From: JAOABC01 sp041287495
Lineage (GTDB): Bacteria > Aquificota > Aquificia > Aquificales > Hydrogenothermaceae
DNA length: 64,000 bases
Direction of reading: 5' to 3'
Assembly: GCA_041287495.1 (NCBI GenBank)
Contig: JBEULE010000036.1
Coordinates: forward strand, 31,208-95,207
Position numbers and translations under genes: made by a program. Of the stretch, positions 1 to 9,182 are shown piece by piece. The notes below the pieces were generated by a model. That model made no database searches. It saw only the letters and a list, made by a program, of their open reading frames with translations, and was not told the origin of the DNA. Numbering within the stretch: position 1 is the first letter of the stretch; each line of letters opens with the position of its first letter.

Positions 1-507
1 CGGAACTTCCGGATTTATAGCTTTAACCGTTTCTTCTGCTAACTTTTCTAAATTAAAGTAATTTTCAACTATAGGAATCTCTACAAATGCATCTTCTTTC
101 CATATACCTAAGGCTTTTATCATCTCCATATCTCTTATAGGAACTTTACCATCTTCAAAATATACAGAGGATATAAAATTGTTATTAGGTGTATGGATAT
201 GGATAACACATCCTGCATCTGTTTTCTGGTATATTCCAGAGTGGATTTTTACCTCTGCTGATGGCTTCATTCTAGTAGCTTCCACTGGTTTTCCATCTTT
301 ATCTACAAACATAACATCTTCAGGAGTTACAGTTCCCTTGTCCTTCCCGGAAGTCGTTACAGCAAAAATTAGAGGTTCTTTGTGCAGTTTATAAGATAGA
401 TTACCACTTGTAGCAGGAAACCAACCTCTGTGGTAAAGCTTTACTTTTATATCATTTAAAATATGAACCGCTTTCTGCTTTTCCTCTTGATAAATAGTAT
501 AAGACAA
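1..507 (-). CDS. mtnB: methylthioribulose-1-phosphate dehydratase, C-terminus cut by window edge
   Basis: The minus strand reads openly from a TTG at 507 to the window edge, giving 169 residues. The protein contains GWFPATSGNLS near residue 28, TTSGKDKG, and the metal-binding HIHTPNN, all typical of class II aldolase-fold MtnB. MtnB dehydrates methylthioribulose-1-phosphate to the diketo compound in the methionine salvage pathway, in the cytoplasm. The TTG start is chosen because GAGGTG lies 6 bases upstream and an in-frame stop (TAA) lies two codons before it. Family members are about 200-240 residues, so roughly 30-70 residues lie outside the window. A general class II aldolase is possible but fits the motifs less well. 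Confidence 0.88.
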   Translation of the reverse strand, partial: MSYTIYQEEKQKAVHILNDIKVKLYHRGWFPATSGNLSYKLHKEPLIFAVTTSGKDKGTVTPEDVMFVDKDGKPVEATRMKPSAEVKIHSGIYQKTDAGCVIHIHTPNNNFISSVYFEDGKVPIRDMEMIKALGIWKEDAFVEIPIVENYFNLEKLAEETVKAINPEVP

Positions 508-559
508 AACTTACACCTCAAAAAATTTGATTAAATATATTTTACCATCTTTTGATTAC

Positions 560-568
560 TGTTATAAT
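560..568 (+). promoter_or_regulatory. extended -10 promoter of nth, predicted leaderless
   Basis: TG-T-TATAAT ends 7 bases before the nth ATG at 576. No Shine-Dalgarno sequence precedes that ATG. TTTACC at 541-546 could serve as a -35 with 16-base spacing. The expected transcription start falls on or next to the A of the start codon. Confidence 0.55.
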
Positions 569-575
569 TTATAGA

Positions 576-1235
576 ATGAGTAAGATTGACAAAATTTTTA
601 AGATTTTAAATAAGGAATATCCAAAATGGAATGCTCCGGTCATACAGTTTATGGCTCAAAATGGAGATGACCCTTTTAAAATACTGGTCTCCACTATACT
701 TAGTTTAAGGACAAAAGACGAAGTAACAGCCAAAGCATCTGAAAGACTTTTTAGTGTTGTAAAATCCCCAGAAGATTTAATAAATCTATCAGAAAAAGAG
801 ATAGAAAACCTTATATATCCTGTTGGATTTTATAGGAATAAAGCAAAGGTTTTAAAAGAGGTTACAAGAGAGCTAATAGAGAAATATAATGGTAAAGTAC
901 CAGATAGTTTAGAAGATTTACTTAAACTTAAAGGTGTAGGTAGGAAGACAGCAAACTTGGTTTTATCTTTAGCATACAAAAAACCGGCAATATGTGTTGA
1001 TACACATGTCCATAGAATATCAAACAGACTTGGACTTGTAAAAACTAAAGACCCCTACCAAACAGAGCTTGACCTTATGAAAACTATTCCTAAAAAATAC
1101 TGGCAAGATATAAATAGGCTATTTGTAGCTTTTGGACAGACAATATGTAAACCCATAAAACCCAAATGTGATAAATGTCCAATAAGAGATTACTGTGAGG
1201 CTTATAAAAATGGAAATGTTAAATCAGGAAGATAG
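576..1235 (+). CDS. nth: endonuclease III
   Basis: A DNA glycosylase/AP lyase of base excision repair that removes oxidised pyrimidines. The 219-residue product has the helix-hairpin-helix LKGVGRKTA with catalytic Lys124, the VDTHV segment with catalytic Asp142, and a C-X6-C-X2-C-X5-C 4Fe-4S loop (Cys191, 198, 201, 207). The length matches the family. ATG 576 is preferred over TTG 552 because homology starts there and an extended -10 lies just upstream, so the mRNA may be leaderless. The stop overlaps the start of the next gene by 26 bases, which implies co-transcription with the TonB-like gene. Confidence 0.95.
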   Translation: MSKIDKIFKILNKEYPKWNAPVIQFMAQNGDDPFKILVSTILSLRTKDEVTAKASERLFSVVKSPEDLINLSEKEIENLIYPVGFYRNKAKVLKEVTRELIEKYNGKVPDSLEDLLKLKGVGRKTANLVLSLAYKKPAICVDTHVHRISNRLGLVKTKDPYQTELDLMKTIPKKYWQDINRLFVAFGQTICKPIKPKCDKCPIRDYCEAYKNGNVKSGR

Positions 1236-1932
1236 GAAGATACTTATCATAGGAATACAAGCTTCTCTGATATTACATCTTCTACTTTACATAATCATAA
1301 AACTGCTTCCACCTGTTCATTTGAAAAATATAACCTATGAGCCAATAGAGATAGATGTTAATCAAGAGAGTATAAAGGAAAAACCAAAAGAAGTTAAAAT
1401 ATCAAAAAGTTATGTTAAACCTTTGGAAAAAAAACAACAAATAAAAACTTCAAAAGGTATAGAAAATAGCGATAAATTAAAGGATTACTCCGATAGTAAA
1501 ACAGTAGTATCTGAAAGTAAAACTACCGAAAAACCTAAAAAAGAAAGTCTGAACTTAGATGAAAGTAATCTAGCTCTATTAAATAAGATAAAATCAGGAC
1601 AGGTAGAAAATAAAGAGTTTGTAGAAAGTGATACATCTTTTGGAGAGCCTCTATCAAAGATTGATAATCAAGCTCAAGGTGATGCTCTTTCAAGGAAAGT
1701 TATATACAGACCAAATCCTGTTAAAGCCAAAACAGATATAGTTCAGCCATCAATAAAAGCGAAAATTTTTATATCTCCCTCTGGAGAAGTTGTAAAAGTT
1801 CAGCTTTTAACCCTAACATCAGACCCGAACCTAAACCAAGAAGTAGTAGATTATCTATATAAATGGAGATTTAATCCAATAAAAGAAAACAAAACCCAGT
1901 ATGCAGTCATAACTTTATATTTTGGAAAGTAG
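1210..1932 (+). CDS. TonB-family energy transducer
   Basis: An inner-membrane protein expected to carry proton-motive energy from an ExbBD-type motor to outer-membrane receptors. The 240-residue product has one N-terminal membrane segment (about residues 10-33), then EPIEIDV and a long Lys/Glu/Ser-rich, proline-poor linker that could span the periplasm. The C-terminal 70 residues have the TonB fold pattern (IFISPSGEVVKV, then YKWRFNPI). ATG 1210 is chosen because GAGG lies 9 bases upstream; GTG 1195 and ATG 1216 are alternatives. It overlaps nth by 26 bases. No exbB or exbD is in the window, so the partner motor is unknown and a TolA-like role cannot be excluded. Confidence 0.75.
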   Translation: MEMLNQEDRKILIIGIQASLILHLLLYIIIKLLPPVHLKNITYEPIEIDVNQESIKEKPKEVKISKSYVKPLEKKQQIKTSKGIENSDKLKDYSDSKTVVSESKTTEKPKKESLNLDESNLALLNKIKSGQVENKEFVESDTSFGEPLSKIDNQAQGDALSRKVIYRPNPVKAKTDIVQPSIKAKIFISPSGEVVKVQLLTLTSDPNLNQEVVDYLYKWRFNPIKENKTQYAVITLYFGK

Positions 1933-1953
1933 CTAAGTATAACTTTTTTAATA

Positions 1954-3867
1954 TTAAGCATTTATTGAGTTTTTTATATTTTTTTCTTTGAAAATCCTTT
2001 TTTCTACAACTTCAATGATCCTATCAGATATACTTTGAGTATCTAATCCTAAATCCCTCTCTAACAGCTCAATTTTTCCATGCTCTACAAATTTATCTGG
2101 AATACCAAATCTTATTACTCTATTATAATAACCATTATCAATTACAAACTCAGCAACAGCTGAACCAAAACCACCATTTAAAACTCCATCTTCCATAGTA
2201 ACCACAAATTCATATTCAGATAAAAGTTTTCTTAATAAAGTTTCATCCATAGGTTTTATAAATCTTGCATTTACAATAGATGGGTTATATCCTCTTGTTT
2301 TTAGAACTTTTTTAACTTCAAAGGCCCTCTGAACATACTTTCCAACTGCAAGTATAACTATATCTCTACCTTCTTCAAGAACTTCCCAAGAACCTATAGG
2401 TATAGTATTAAAACCTTCTGTTTTAACACCAACTCCAGAGCCTCTTGGATATCTTATAGCAAATGTTTTTCCACTGTTTAAAGCTGTGTATAGTAAATCT
2501 CTTAACTCCTGTTCATCTTTAGGAGATGCTATAACGATGCTAGGAACAGCTCTTAAAAAGGCTATATCAAATACACCGTGGTGAGTAGGTCCATCATCTC
2601 CAACTAATCCTCCCCTATCTATTGCAAATACCACAGGTAACTCTTGAAGTGCTATATCATGTATTACCTGATCGTAAGCTCTCTGTAAGAAGGTTGAGTA
2701 GTAAGCCGCTACCGGTTTAAATCCCTCTAACGCAAGACCACCGGCAAAGGTTGCAGCATGTTGCTCTGCTATACCTACATCAAAAAATCTATTTGGAAAT
2801 CTCTTTGCAAACTCCGCTAATCCAGACCCTTCCTTCATTGCAGGTGTGATAGCTACTATCTTTTCATCTTTTTCTGCAAGTTCTACTAAGGCATCCCCAA
2901 AGACCTTACTATAAGTAGGTATAGATGAAGTCTTATTAAATATACCTGAAATTTTATCAAAAGGAGATACACCATGAAAAACTACCGGATTAGCTTCTGC
3001 AAATTTATAACCTTTTCCTTTTTGAGTTATGATATGAAGTAAAATTGGACCTCTCATAAGTTTTATATTTTCAAGAGTCTCTTCAAGAGACATTAGATTG
3101 TGTCCATCTATAGGTCCTACATATGTAAAACCAAGTTCCTCAAATATTAACCCAGGTGCAAATAGACCTTTTGTATATTCTTCTATCTTTCTTAGTATCT
3201 TTACAGCTTTTTTACCAAATATTTTACTGATAGCTTCTTTTAGTTTCTGTCTTGGTTTCTGAAAAGTCTGTTTAGTTATTATCTTGTTAAAGTATGTGTA
3301 AATAGCTCCAACATTTGGAGAGATAGACATCTGATTATCGTTTAGAATAACTATAAATTTTGATGGATCAAGCCAACCGGCATTATTTAGCCCTTCAAAA
3401 GCTTCGCCGGCAGTCATAGCACCATCGCCAATAACGGCAATAGTGTATCCATCATCACCCTTTAAATCTTTTCCTACTCTAAATCCTAAGGCAGCAGATA
3501 TGGAAGTACTACTATGTCCTGTCCCAAAGTGGTCATATTTACTCTCTTTTATCTTTGAAAATCCGGAAATACCTTTATACTGTCTTAATGTTCTAAACTC
3601 TTCTTTTCTTCCTGTCAATATCTTATATGTATAAGTCTGATGTCCTACATCCCAAACTATCTTATCCCTCTCAGGGTCAAAAGCCATAAGAATAGCTATT
3701 GTCAATTCGACTGTTCCAAGTGAAGGTCCGATATGTCCACCATTAATTGATGTAACATCTATGATGTAGTTACGTATATCTTCACACAGAAGATTAAGCT
3801 CATCTTTTGATAGTTTTTTTAGATCTTTATAATCCTTAATCTTGTTTAGTATGTTAAAGTCTTTCAT
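1954..3867 (-). CDS. dxs: 1-deoxy-D-xylulose-5-phosphate synthase
   Basis: Condenses pyruvate and glyceraldehyde-3-phosphate to DXP, the first step of the MEP isoprenoid pathway, which also feeds thiamine and pyridoxal synthesis. The 637-residue product shows GHIGPSLGTVELT, the thiamine-diphosphate motif running from GDGAMTAGEAFEG to NDN, and the transketolase pyrimidine region with DGPTHHG and IAEQHA. ATG 3867 is chosen because AGGAG (complement of 3874-3878) lies 6 bases upstream; an in-frame start eight codons earlier has no ribosome site. The gene converges on the TonB-like gene with 21 bases between stops and no clear terminator hairpin. It stands alone on its strand. Confidence 0.97.
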   Translation of the reverse strand: MKDFNILNKIKDYKDLKKLSKDELNLLCEDIRNYIIDVTSINGGHIGPSLGTVELTIAILMAFDPERDKIVWDVGHQTYTYKILTGRKEEFRTLRQYKGISGFSKIKESKYDHFGTGHSSTSISAALGFRVGKDLKGDDGYTIAVIGDGAMTAGEAFEGLNNAGWLDPSKFIVILNDNQMSISPNVGAIYTYFNKIITKQTFQKPRQKLKEAISKIFGKKAVKILRKIEEYTKGLFAPGLIFEELGFTYVGPIDGHNLMSLEETLENIKLMRGPILLHIITQKGKGYKFAEANPVVFHGVSPFDKISGIFNKTSSIPTYSKVFGDALVELAEKDEKIVAITPAMKEGSGLAEFAKRFPNRFFDVGIAEQHAATFAGGLALEGFKPVAAYYSTFLQRAYDQVIHDIALQELPVVFAIDRGGLVGDDGPTHHGVFDIAFLRAVPSIVIASPKDEQELRDLLYTALNSGKTFAIRYPRGSGVGVKTEGFNTIPIGSWEVLEEGRDIVILAVGKYVQRAFEVKKVLKTRGYNPSIVNARFIKPMDETLLRKLLSEYEFVVTMEDGVLNGGFGSAVAEFVIDNGYYNRVIRFGIPDKFVEHGKIELLERDLGLDTQSISDRIIEVVEKRIFKEKNIKNSINA

Positions 3868-3972
3868 ATTCAACTCCTTTTGTTTATACAAAATATATTC
3901 TAAAAACTTTAAAAGTGTATGTAAAATATATCCAAAATTTGTAAAATCAAAGTTTATTTAGTATAACATATA

Positions 3973-3980
3973 GGGGGGGG
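3973..3980 (+). repeat. G8 homopolymer tract
   Basis: Eight consecutive G in a strongly AT-rich intergenic region. The tract ends on the base before the -35 box of the next gene's promoter. Confidence 0.9.
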
Positions 3981-4009
3981 TTGTTTATTAAGAAAAAATA
4001 TTTTATAAT
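3981..4009 (+). promoter_or_regulatory. sigma70-type promoter of the transglycosylase-mfd unit
   Basis: TTGTTT (3981-3986), 17 bases, TATAAT (4004-4009), followed 26 bases later by the ATG at 4036. GAGG at 4025-4028 can act as the ribosome site. Confidence 0.65.
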
Positions 4010-4035
4010 TTACAAAAACTTAACGAGGTTAAAAA

Positions 4036-4938
4036 ATGAATAAGTTATTGATATTAACATTATTTTTAATTTCAACGCTGACAGTAAAGCTATCTTTTGG
4101 AAAAGAGTTTTTAATTCAGGAAGAACTAAGTAAAGATGTGGAAATCTCACTGAATAAGTCTGAAGATGTTAAGAAGTTAGAAAACTATCTAAAAACTATA
4201 TCAGAGAAAGACAAGTGGTTAGAAAAGGAAAAAGAGAGTTTTATTAGTAAAAACAGAAAAATTATAGAAAAATCAATCGAAAATGGGAAAAAATACATAC
4301 CTCTAATCATATCTATACTTGTAAAACACAACCTACCTATGGACCTTGCTTTTATTCCTGCAATAGAAAGTCATTACATCAATGGTTTAAAATCTCCAAA
4401 AGGGGCTGCAGGAATATGGCAGTTTATGCCTCAAACAGCAAGAAACTTTGGTTTAGTAGTAAATAATTATGTTGATGAAAGACTTGACCCTATAAAATCT
4501 ACCCAAGCAGCAGTAAAATATCTTAAGCATCTATACGGTATATTTGGAGATTGGAATCTTGTATTGGCAAGTTATAATGCCGGTCATAGTAAAGTTATAA
4601 CTAAGGTAAGTTATCACGGTAGCAGCTTTTCAGATGTAAGAAAATATCTACCTAAGCAAACCCAAGACTACTTAGTTAAATTTCTAGCTTTCTTGGAAGA
4701 AGGTAAAAAACTGTTAAACAAAAACGGTATATCAATGGAACCTGATATAGAGGTGATTGAAGTCAGTGGTAAATATGATTTAAAAACTATAGCAAAGCTT
4801 ACATATATTCCTGAGCAAAAGTTAAAAGAGTTAAACAAACATTTTATAAAAGGTATTATTCCTGAAGATGGGAATATTTATAATCTGTATGTCCCCTCAG
4901 GTTATGGAAAGTTAGTTAAGGCGTTATTAGACAGTTAG
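4036..4938 (+). CDS. MltD-like lytic transglycosylase, SLT plus degenerate LysM
   Basis: A periplasmic enzyme predicted to cleave peptidoglycan glycan strands. The 300-residue protein has a signal peptide (about residues 1-22) and an SLT/GEWL domain at about 90-210. That domain contains the catalytic-Glu segment IPAIESHYIN, GAAGIWQFMPQTA and LASYNAGHSKV. The C-terminal 60 residues look like a weak LysM (LTYIPEQKLKELNKHF). This order matches MltD-type proteins with few LysM repeats. No lipobox cysteine is visible, so it is probably soluble rather than lipid-anchored. It is followed by mfd after 3 bases, so the two probably share an mRNA. Confidence 0.85.
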   Translation: MNKLLILTLFLISTLTVKLSFGKEFLIQEELSKDVEISLNKSEDVKKLENYLKTISEKDKWLEKEKESFISKNRKIIEKSIENGKKYIPLIISILVKHNLPMDLAFIPAIESHYINGLKSPKGAAGIWQFMPQTARNFGLVVNNYVDERLDPIKSTQAAVKYLKHLYGIFGDWNLVLASYNAGHSKVITKVSYHGSSFSDVRKYLPKQTQDYLVKFLAFLEEGKKLLNKNGISMEPDIEVIEVSGKYDLKTIAKLTYIPEQKLKELNKHFIKGIIPEDGNIYNLYVPSGYGKLVKALLDS

Positions 4939-4941
4939 TAG

Positions 4942-7758
4942 ATGAAAATTTTCGTTGGAAATAGTTCTTATCCGGAGTATTTTACATTAAAATCTTCGAG
5001 AAAAGCTTTTTTTATAACAGATACAGAGAAAAAAGCCCAAGAATGTTTTAACAATTTTAGAGCTTATAAAGATTATTTAAAATTAGATATACCAGTTTTA
5101 TACTTCCCATCTGAGCAGAATATACTCGATATAAAAAGTCAGATAGATAGAAATCATGCTTATTTACATATAATCAACTCTGAGAAATTTATAGTAGTTT
5201 TATCAAAGGAAGGACTTGACACGGAAGTTTTACCTAAAGATAAGTTCCTTGAAAGAGTTTTAAATATAAAAGTATCACAAGATTTAAACAGGGATATCTT
5301 TTTACAAAAGTTATATGAATCTGGATATATAAAAGTTGATAAGGTTGAATACGAGGGAGAGTTTTCGGTAAGAGGTGGATTTATAACAATAAACATTCCA
5401 TACATAGGGATTGTTGAGATTGATCTATGGGGAGACACTGTTGAGAATATATTTTTAAGGTCTAAAATCTCTACAAGAAAAAGATTAGAAAACATCTGTA
5501 TACAGCCTCTGTATGATAAACCTGTAGAATCACAGGAATCTCTGAAACTTATGGATACACCTACCATAAAGTTTAAAGAATTAATAGTTGGAGATATATA
5601 CTTATACGATATATATGAAGAGATTTACGAAGATGGAATCTGCTTTTACTCATTAGGACAAAGTGCTTACAATCAGAAAGATATTTCTCAAGACTATCAG
5701 ATAATAAAACTTCCTATAAACAGGAGATTAGTTCTACCGCAACAGAAGGTAGCATTTATCCCTGAATTTAAGTCAAAAATTGACTTTGAATTTGAACCTC
5801 TTGAAGTGGGAGATTACGTTATCCATGAAGATTTTGGAATAGGAATATATAAAGGGGTAGAAACAAGAGAGATTAAAGGTAAAATCTACGATTTTATGAT
5901 TTTAGAGTACGCAGATAATGAAAAGGTTTTAGTCTCTTATCTACATTTTGATAAGATTCATAAATATAAGACAGATGGTAATATAAAGATAGATAAAATA
6001 GGTGCACCTACCTGGAGAAACTTAAAGAAAAAAGTAAAGGAATCACTAAAAAATATAGCAAAACAACTCATAAATCTTTATACAGAAAGAAAATCTATAA
6101 AAAGAAAACCTCTTTCCGTAGATAATGAGATAACAAGAGCTATTGAAGAAAGTTTTAAGTTTGCAGAAACTCAGGATCAACTTAAAGCCATAGAAGATAT
6201 AAAGAGAGATTTTCAAAAAGATACACCAATAGATAGACTAATCTGCGGAGATGTTGGTTTTGGTAAAACAGAAGTTGCAATAAGAGCTACATCAATAGCT
6301 GTTTCAAATGGTTATCAAGTAGCAGTAATAGTTCCAACCACAATTCTATCCTATCAACATTACAAAAAATTTAAGGAAAGATTGAGTCATGTTGGTATAG
6401 AAGTAGAGAATTTATCTAGATTAAAAACAAAATCTAAACAAAAGGAAGTTTTAGAAAGGCTAAAAGATGGAAAGATAGATGTAATAATAGGAACCCATAG
6501 ATTACTTCAAGATGATGTAAAATTTAAAAATCTAGGACTTCTAATTATAGATGAGGAACATCGTTTTGGTGTTAAGGCTAAGGAAAGACTAAGAGAGTTG
6601 AAAAAAGAGGTAGATACAATTTACATTTCTGCAACACCTATACCGAGGACTTTAAATATGGTTATATCAAAATTAAAAGATATATCTGTGATAAACACTC
6701 CTCCAGAAGGTAGAATAGAAGTAAAAACCTTAATATCTCCCTTTGATGAAACTATTATAAAAAGAGCAATAGACTTAGAATTGAAGAGGGATGGTCAAGT
6801 ATTTTTCCTACACAACAGAATACAAACTATAAAGGAAAGAGTAGATTATCTCAAAAATTTGTTTCCTCAATGTAGTATAGATTTTATACACGGAAAGATG
6901 AAGCCAAAAGAGATAGAGGAAAAGATAATTAAATTTTTAGAAAAAAAAATAGATATACTTGTTAGTACATCCATAATAGAAACAGGAATAGATATACCAA
7001 CGGCAAATACATTAATTGTAGAAAGAGCAGACAGCTTTGGATTAACCCAGCTTTATCATATAAGGGGAAGAGTAGGAAGAGCAGATAAACAGGCATACTG
7101 TTATCTCCTTGTACCAGAAACAATGACTGAAGAAGCTAAGGAAAGAATCAGAGTTTTATCCAAACTTACAAGACCAGGGTCCGGGCTAAAAGTATCCATT
7201 GAAGACCTTAGGATAAGAGGACCGGGAAACATTCTCGGTGTAGAACAAAGTGGATTTATAAAAGCCATAGGAATGGATATGTATATAAAACTATTTAAAG
7301 AAGCTATACAAGAAAAACCAGAAGAAAACTTAGTTGATATAGATATAGATATAGATGCGTATATACCTCAAGATTTTATACAAGACCCTATGGAAAGGCT
7401 TAATATTACTATGGCTTTATCAAAACTACAAACTACCCAAGAAATTGAGAGTTTCAGAGAGTATCTTCAGGAGTTTTATGGAGATATTCCTATTCTGTTA
7501 AATAGATTTATAAACATAAAGAAAATAGAAAAGTTAGCTTCACAGGTAGGTATAAAAAGGATAGAAATAAAATCAAGAGTGTTAAAACTCAGTTTTGAAG
7601 ATATAGATCCAAATTTACTCATGGAGATAATAAAAGAGTTAGAACCTTTATCAGTTACTTCTAACTCTGTTTCATTTTTGGTAGATATAGATAAACTGGA
7701 TACTTTTATAAAAGATTTTGAAAATCTACTTAAAAAGGTTAAAATAGATATTAACTAA
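4942..7758 (+). CDS. mfd: transcription-repair coupling factor
   Basis: An ATP-dependent translocase that removes RNA polymerase stalled at lesions and recruits UvrA. The 938-residue product has a UvrB-like N-terminal region, then the RNA-polymerase-interacting (CarD-like) domain with VGDYVIHEDFGIGIYKG near residue 290. The RecG-type helicase core follows: GDVGFGKTEVA (motif I), DEEHRFG (motif II), SATPIPRTLNM (motif III). Translocation motifs and a C-terminal TRCF domain come last. It is about 200 residues shorter than E. coli Mfd, mostly at the N-terminus, as is common in deep-branching thermophiles. A hexanucleotide repeat near 7336 encodes an in-frame Asp-Ile run. Confidence 0.95.
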   Translation: MKIFVGNSSYPEYFTLKSSRKAFFITDTEKKAQECFNNFRAYKDYLKLDIPVLYFPSEQNILDIKSQIDRNHAYLHIINSEKFIVVLSKEGLDTEVLPKDKFLERVLNIKVSQDLNRDIFLQKLYESGYIKVDKVEYEGEFSVRGGFITINIPYIGIVEIDLWGDTVENIFLRSKISTRKRLENICIQPLYDKPVESQESLKLMDTPTIKFKELIVGDIYLYDIYEEIYEDGICFYSLGQSAYNQKDISQDYQIIKLPINRRLVLPQQKVAFIPEFKSKIDFEFEPLEVGDYVIHEDFGIGIYKGVETREIKGKIYDFMILEYADNEKVLVSYLHFDKIHKYKTDGNIKIDKIGAPTWRNLKKKVKESLKNIAKQLINLYTERKSIKRKPLSVDNEITRAIEESFKFAETQDQLKAIEDIKRDFQKDTPIDRLICGDVGFGKTEVAIRATSIAVSNGYQVAVIVPTTILSYQHYKKFKERLSHVGIEVENLSRLKTKSKQKEVLERLKDGKIDVIIGTHRLLQDDVKFKNLGLLIIDEEHRFGVKAKERLRELKKEVDTIYISATPIPRTLNMVISKLKDISVINTPPEGRIEVKTLISPFDETIIKRAIDLELKRDGQVFFLHNRIQTIKERVDYLKNLFPQCSIDFIHGKMKPKEIEEKIIKFLEKKIDILVSTSIIETGIDIPTANTLIVERADSFGLTQLYHIRGRVGRADKQAYCYLLVPETMTEEAKERIRVLSKLTRPGSGLKVSIEDLRIRGPGNILGVEQSGFIKAIGMDMYIKLFKEAIQEKPEENLVDIDIDIDAYIPQDFIQDPMERLNITMALSKLQTTQEIESFREYLQEFYGDIPILLNRFINIKKIEKLASQVGIKRIEIKSRVLKLSFEDIDPNLLMEIIKELEPLSVTSNSVSFLVDIDKLDTFIKDFENLLKKVKIDIN

Positions 7759-7774
7759 ACTAAAAGGATAGGCT

Positions 7775-8392
7775 GTGTATAACCTAACTATAGATGAGGC
7801 AGTATTTTCTGTTGTTGATTTAGAAACAACAGGTCTAAATCCTAAAAGTAGTCAGATTATAGAGATAGCTGCCCTAAGGGTTGAAGGCTGGACAATAACA
7901 GATAAATTTACTACTCTCGTAAAACCTTCGTACGATTTTATACCTCCAAACATAACAAAACTAACGGGAATAACAAACGCTATGGTTATAGATAAACCAA
8001 AGATAGACGAAGTTTTTCCGGAATTTTTAGATTTTATAGAAGGAACAATACTTGTAGCTCATAATGCAAGTTTTGATGTCTCTTTCTTAAAAGAAGTCCA
8101 CAGGCAGCTTTACAGTAGAGAGTTAACAATTCATTATGTCTGCACCCAGAATATAGCAAAACGTCTTTTTCCAGATTTAAACAGTAAATCTTTATCAAAT
8201 GTAGCCAGTTTTTTAAGGGTTAACTATACACAGAAACATAGGGCTATGTCAGATGCTTTAGTTACTTTTCATATTTTTAGAAAAATGGTAGATTATTTAC
8301 AAGATTTAAAGATAAATAAAGTTTTGGACCTTGTAAAGATAACAAATGGAAAAACATTGTCACATTCAAAAAAAAGGAGAAGATATGTTTAA
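7775..8392 (+). CDS. DnaQ-like 3'-5' exonuclease (DEDDh)
   Basis: A 205-residue exonuclease-fold protein with all five DEDDh residues in place: VDLETTGLN (D, E), HNASFDVSF (D) and HRAMSDAL (H, D). This supports an active 3'-5' nuclease, as in the epsilon proofreading subunit of DNA polymerase III. The start is GTG 7775, with AAGGA 6 bases upstream. It sits between mfd and proC, and its end overlaps proC by 8 bases. A second DnaQ-like protein is encoded at 45.6 kb, so which one proofreads replication cannot be told from sequence. The lack of a C-terminal polymerase-binding tail leaves a repair or RNA-processing role open. Confidence 0.85.
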   Translation: MYNLTIDEAVFSVVDLETTGLNPKSSQIIEIAALRVEGWTITDKFTTLVKPSYDFIPPNITKLTGITNAMVIDKPKIDEVFPEFLDFIEGTILVAHNASFDVSFLKEVHRQLYSRELTIHYVCTQNIAKRLFPDLNSKSLSNVASFLRVNYTQKHRAMSDALVTFHIFRKMVDYLQDLKINKVLDLVKITNGKTLSHSKKRRRYV

Positions 8393-9182
8393 AATTGGAA
8401 TTATTGGAATAGGTAATATGGGCCAAGCAATCTTAGAAGGGTTAATAAAAAGGACTGTAATAAAAAATACTGATATTATTATCTATGATTTAGATAAAGA
8501 AAAAGTTAAAGACATAGTTGAAAAATACGAAGTAGCATCAGCTTCAGATGTTGGATATCTCGTAAATCTATCAGAAATAGTATTTATAGCAGTAAAACCA
8601 AAAGATTTTGAAAGCGCTATTAAATCAGCTTTAAACTATTTTAATGAAGATAAAACTGTTATATCAGTTATGGCTGGAGTATCTGTAAACAAGATAAAAT
8701 CATTAATAAAAAATTCTAAAATTGTTAGAACTATGCCAAACACACCAGCTCTAATAGGTGAAGGTGTTATAGGTGTATATTTTGACTTTGGAGAAGAAAA
8801 ATTAAAAAAAGAGATTTTTGAATTATTATCTTCACTTGGTGAAGTTATAGAGATAAAAGAAGAATTAATGGATTCTATAACCGGTCTTTCTGGAAGTGGT
8901 CCGGCTTATGTGTTTACATTCATAGATGCACTTGCAATGGCGGGAGTAAAAATGGGATTTTCTTACCAAGATGCCTTAAAAATAGCTACACAGACTGTTT
9001 TAGGTTCAGCAAAACTACTTAAAGAGACAGGGCAGCATCCGGCAGTTTTAAGGGATAAGGTAACATCTCCAGCCGGAACAACAATTTACGGACTTCATAA
9101 ACTCGAGGAGAAAGGCTTTAAAGATGCTATTATATCTGCCGTAGAAGAAGCAACAAAAAGAAGTAAAGAGCTCTCAAACTAA
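8385..9182 (+). CDS. proC: pyrroline-5-carboxylate reductase
   Basis: Catalyses the last step of proline synthesis, NAD(P)H-dependent reduction of pyrroline-5-carboxylate. The 265-residue product has the N-terminal Rossmann motif GIIGIGNMGQA, then MPNTPALIGEG, and the family signature around GLSGSGPAYVF and DKVTSPAGTTIYGL at the C-terminal dimer domain. ATG 8385 is chosen because AGGAG at 8375-8379 is 5 bases upstream; a longer frame from 8346 adds 13 residues without homology. It overlaps the exonuclease gene by 8 bases and runs 9 bases into the converging hemW. Confidence 0.96.
   Translation: MFKIGIIGIGNMGQAILEGLIKRTVIKNTDIIIYDLDKEKVKDIVEKYEVASASDVGYLVNLSEIVFIAVKPKDFESAIKSALNYFNEDKTVISVMAGVSVNKIKSLIKNSKIVRTMPNTPALIGEGVIGVYFDFGEEKLKKEIFELLSSLGEVIEIKEELMDSITGLSGSGPAYVFTFIDALAMAGVKMGFSYQDALKIATQTVLGSAKLLKETGQHPAVLRDKVTSPAGTTIYGLHKLEEKGFKDAIISAVEEATKRSKELSN

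Noticed and set aside
7330..7360. Hexanucleotide GATATA repeat in mfd as a phase-variation tract
   Set aside because: The unit is 6 bases, so length changes keep the frame and would only alter an Asp-Ile run.
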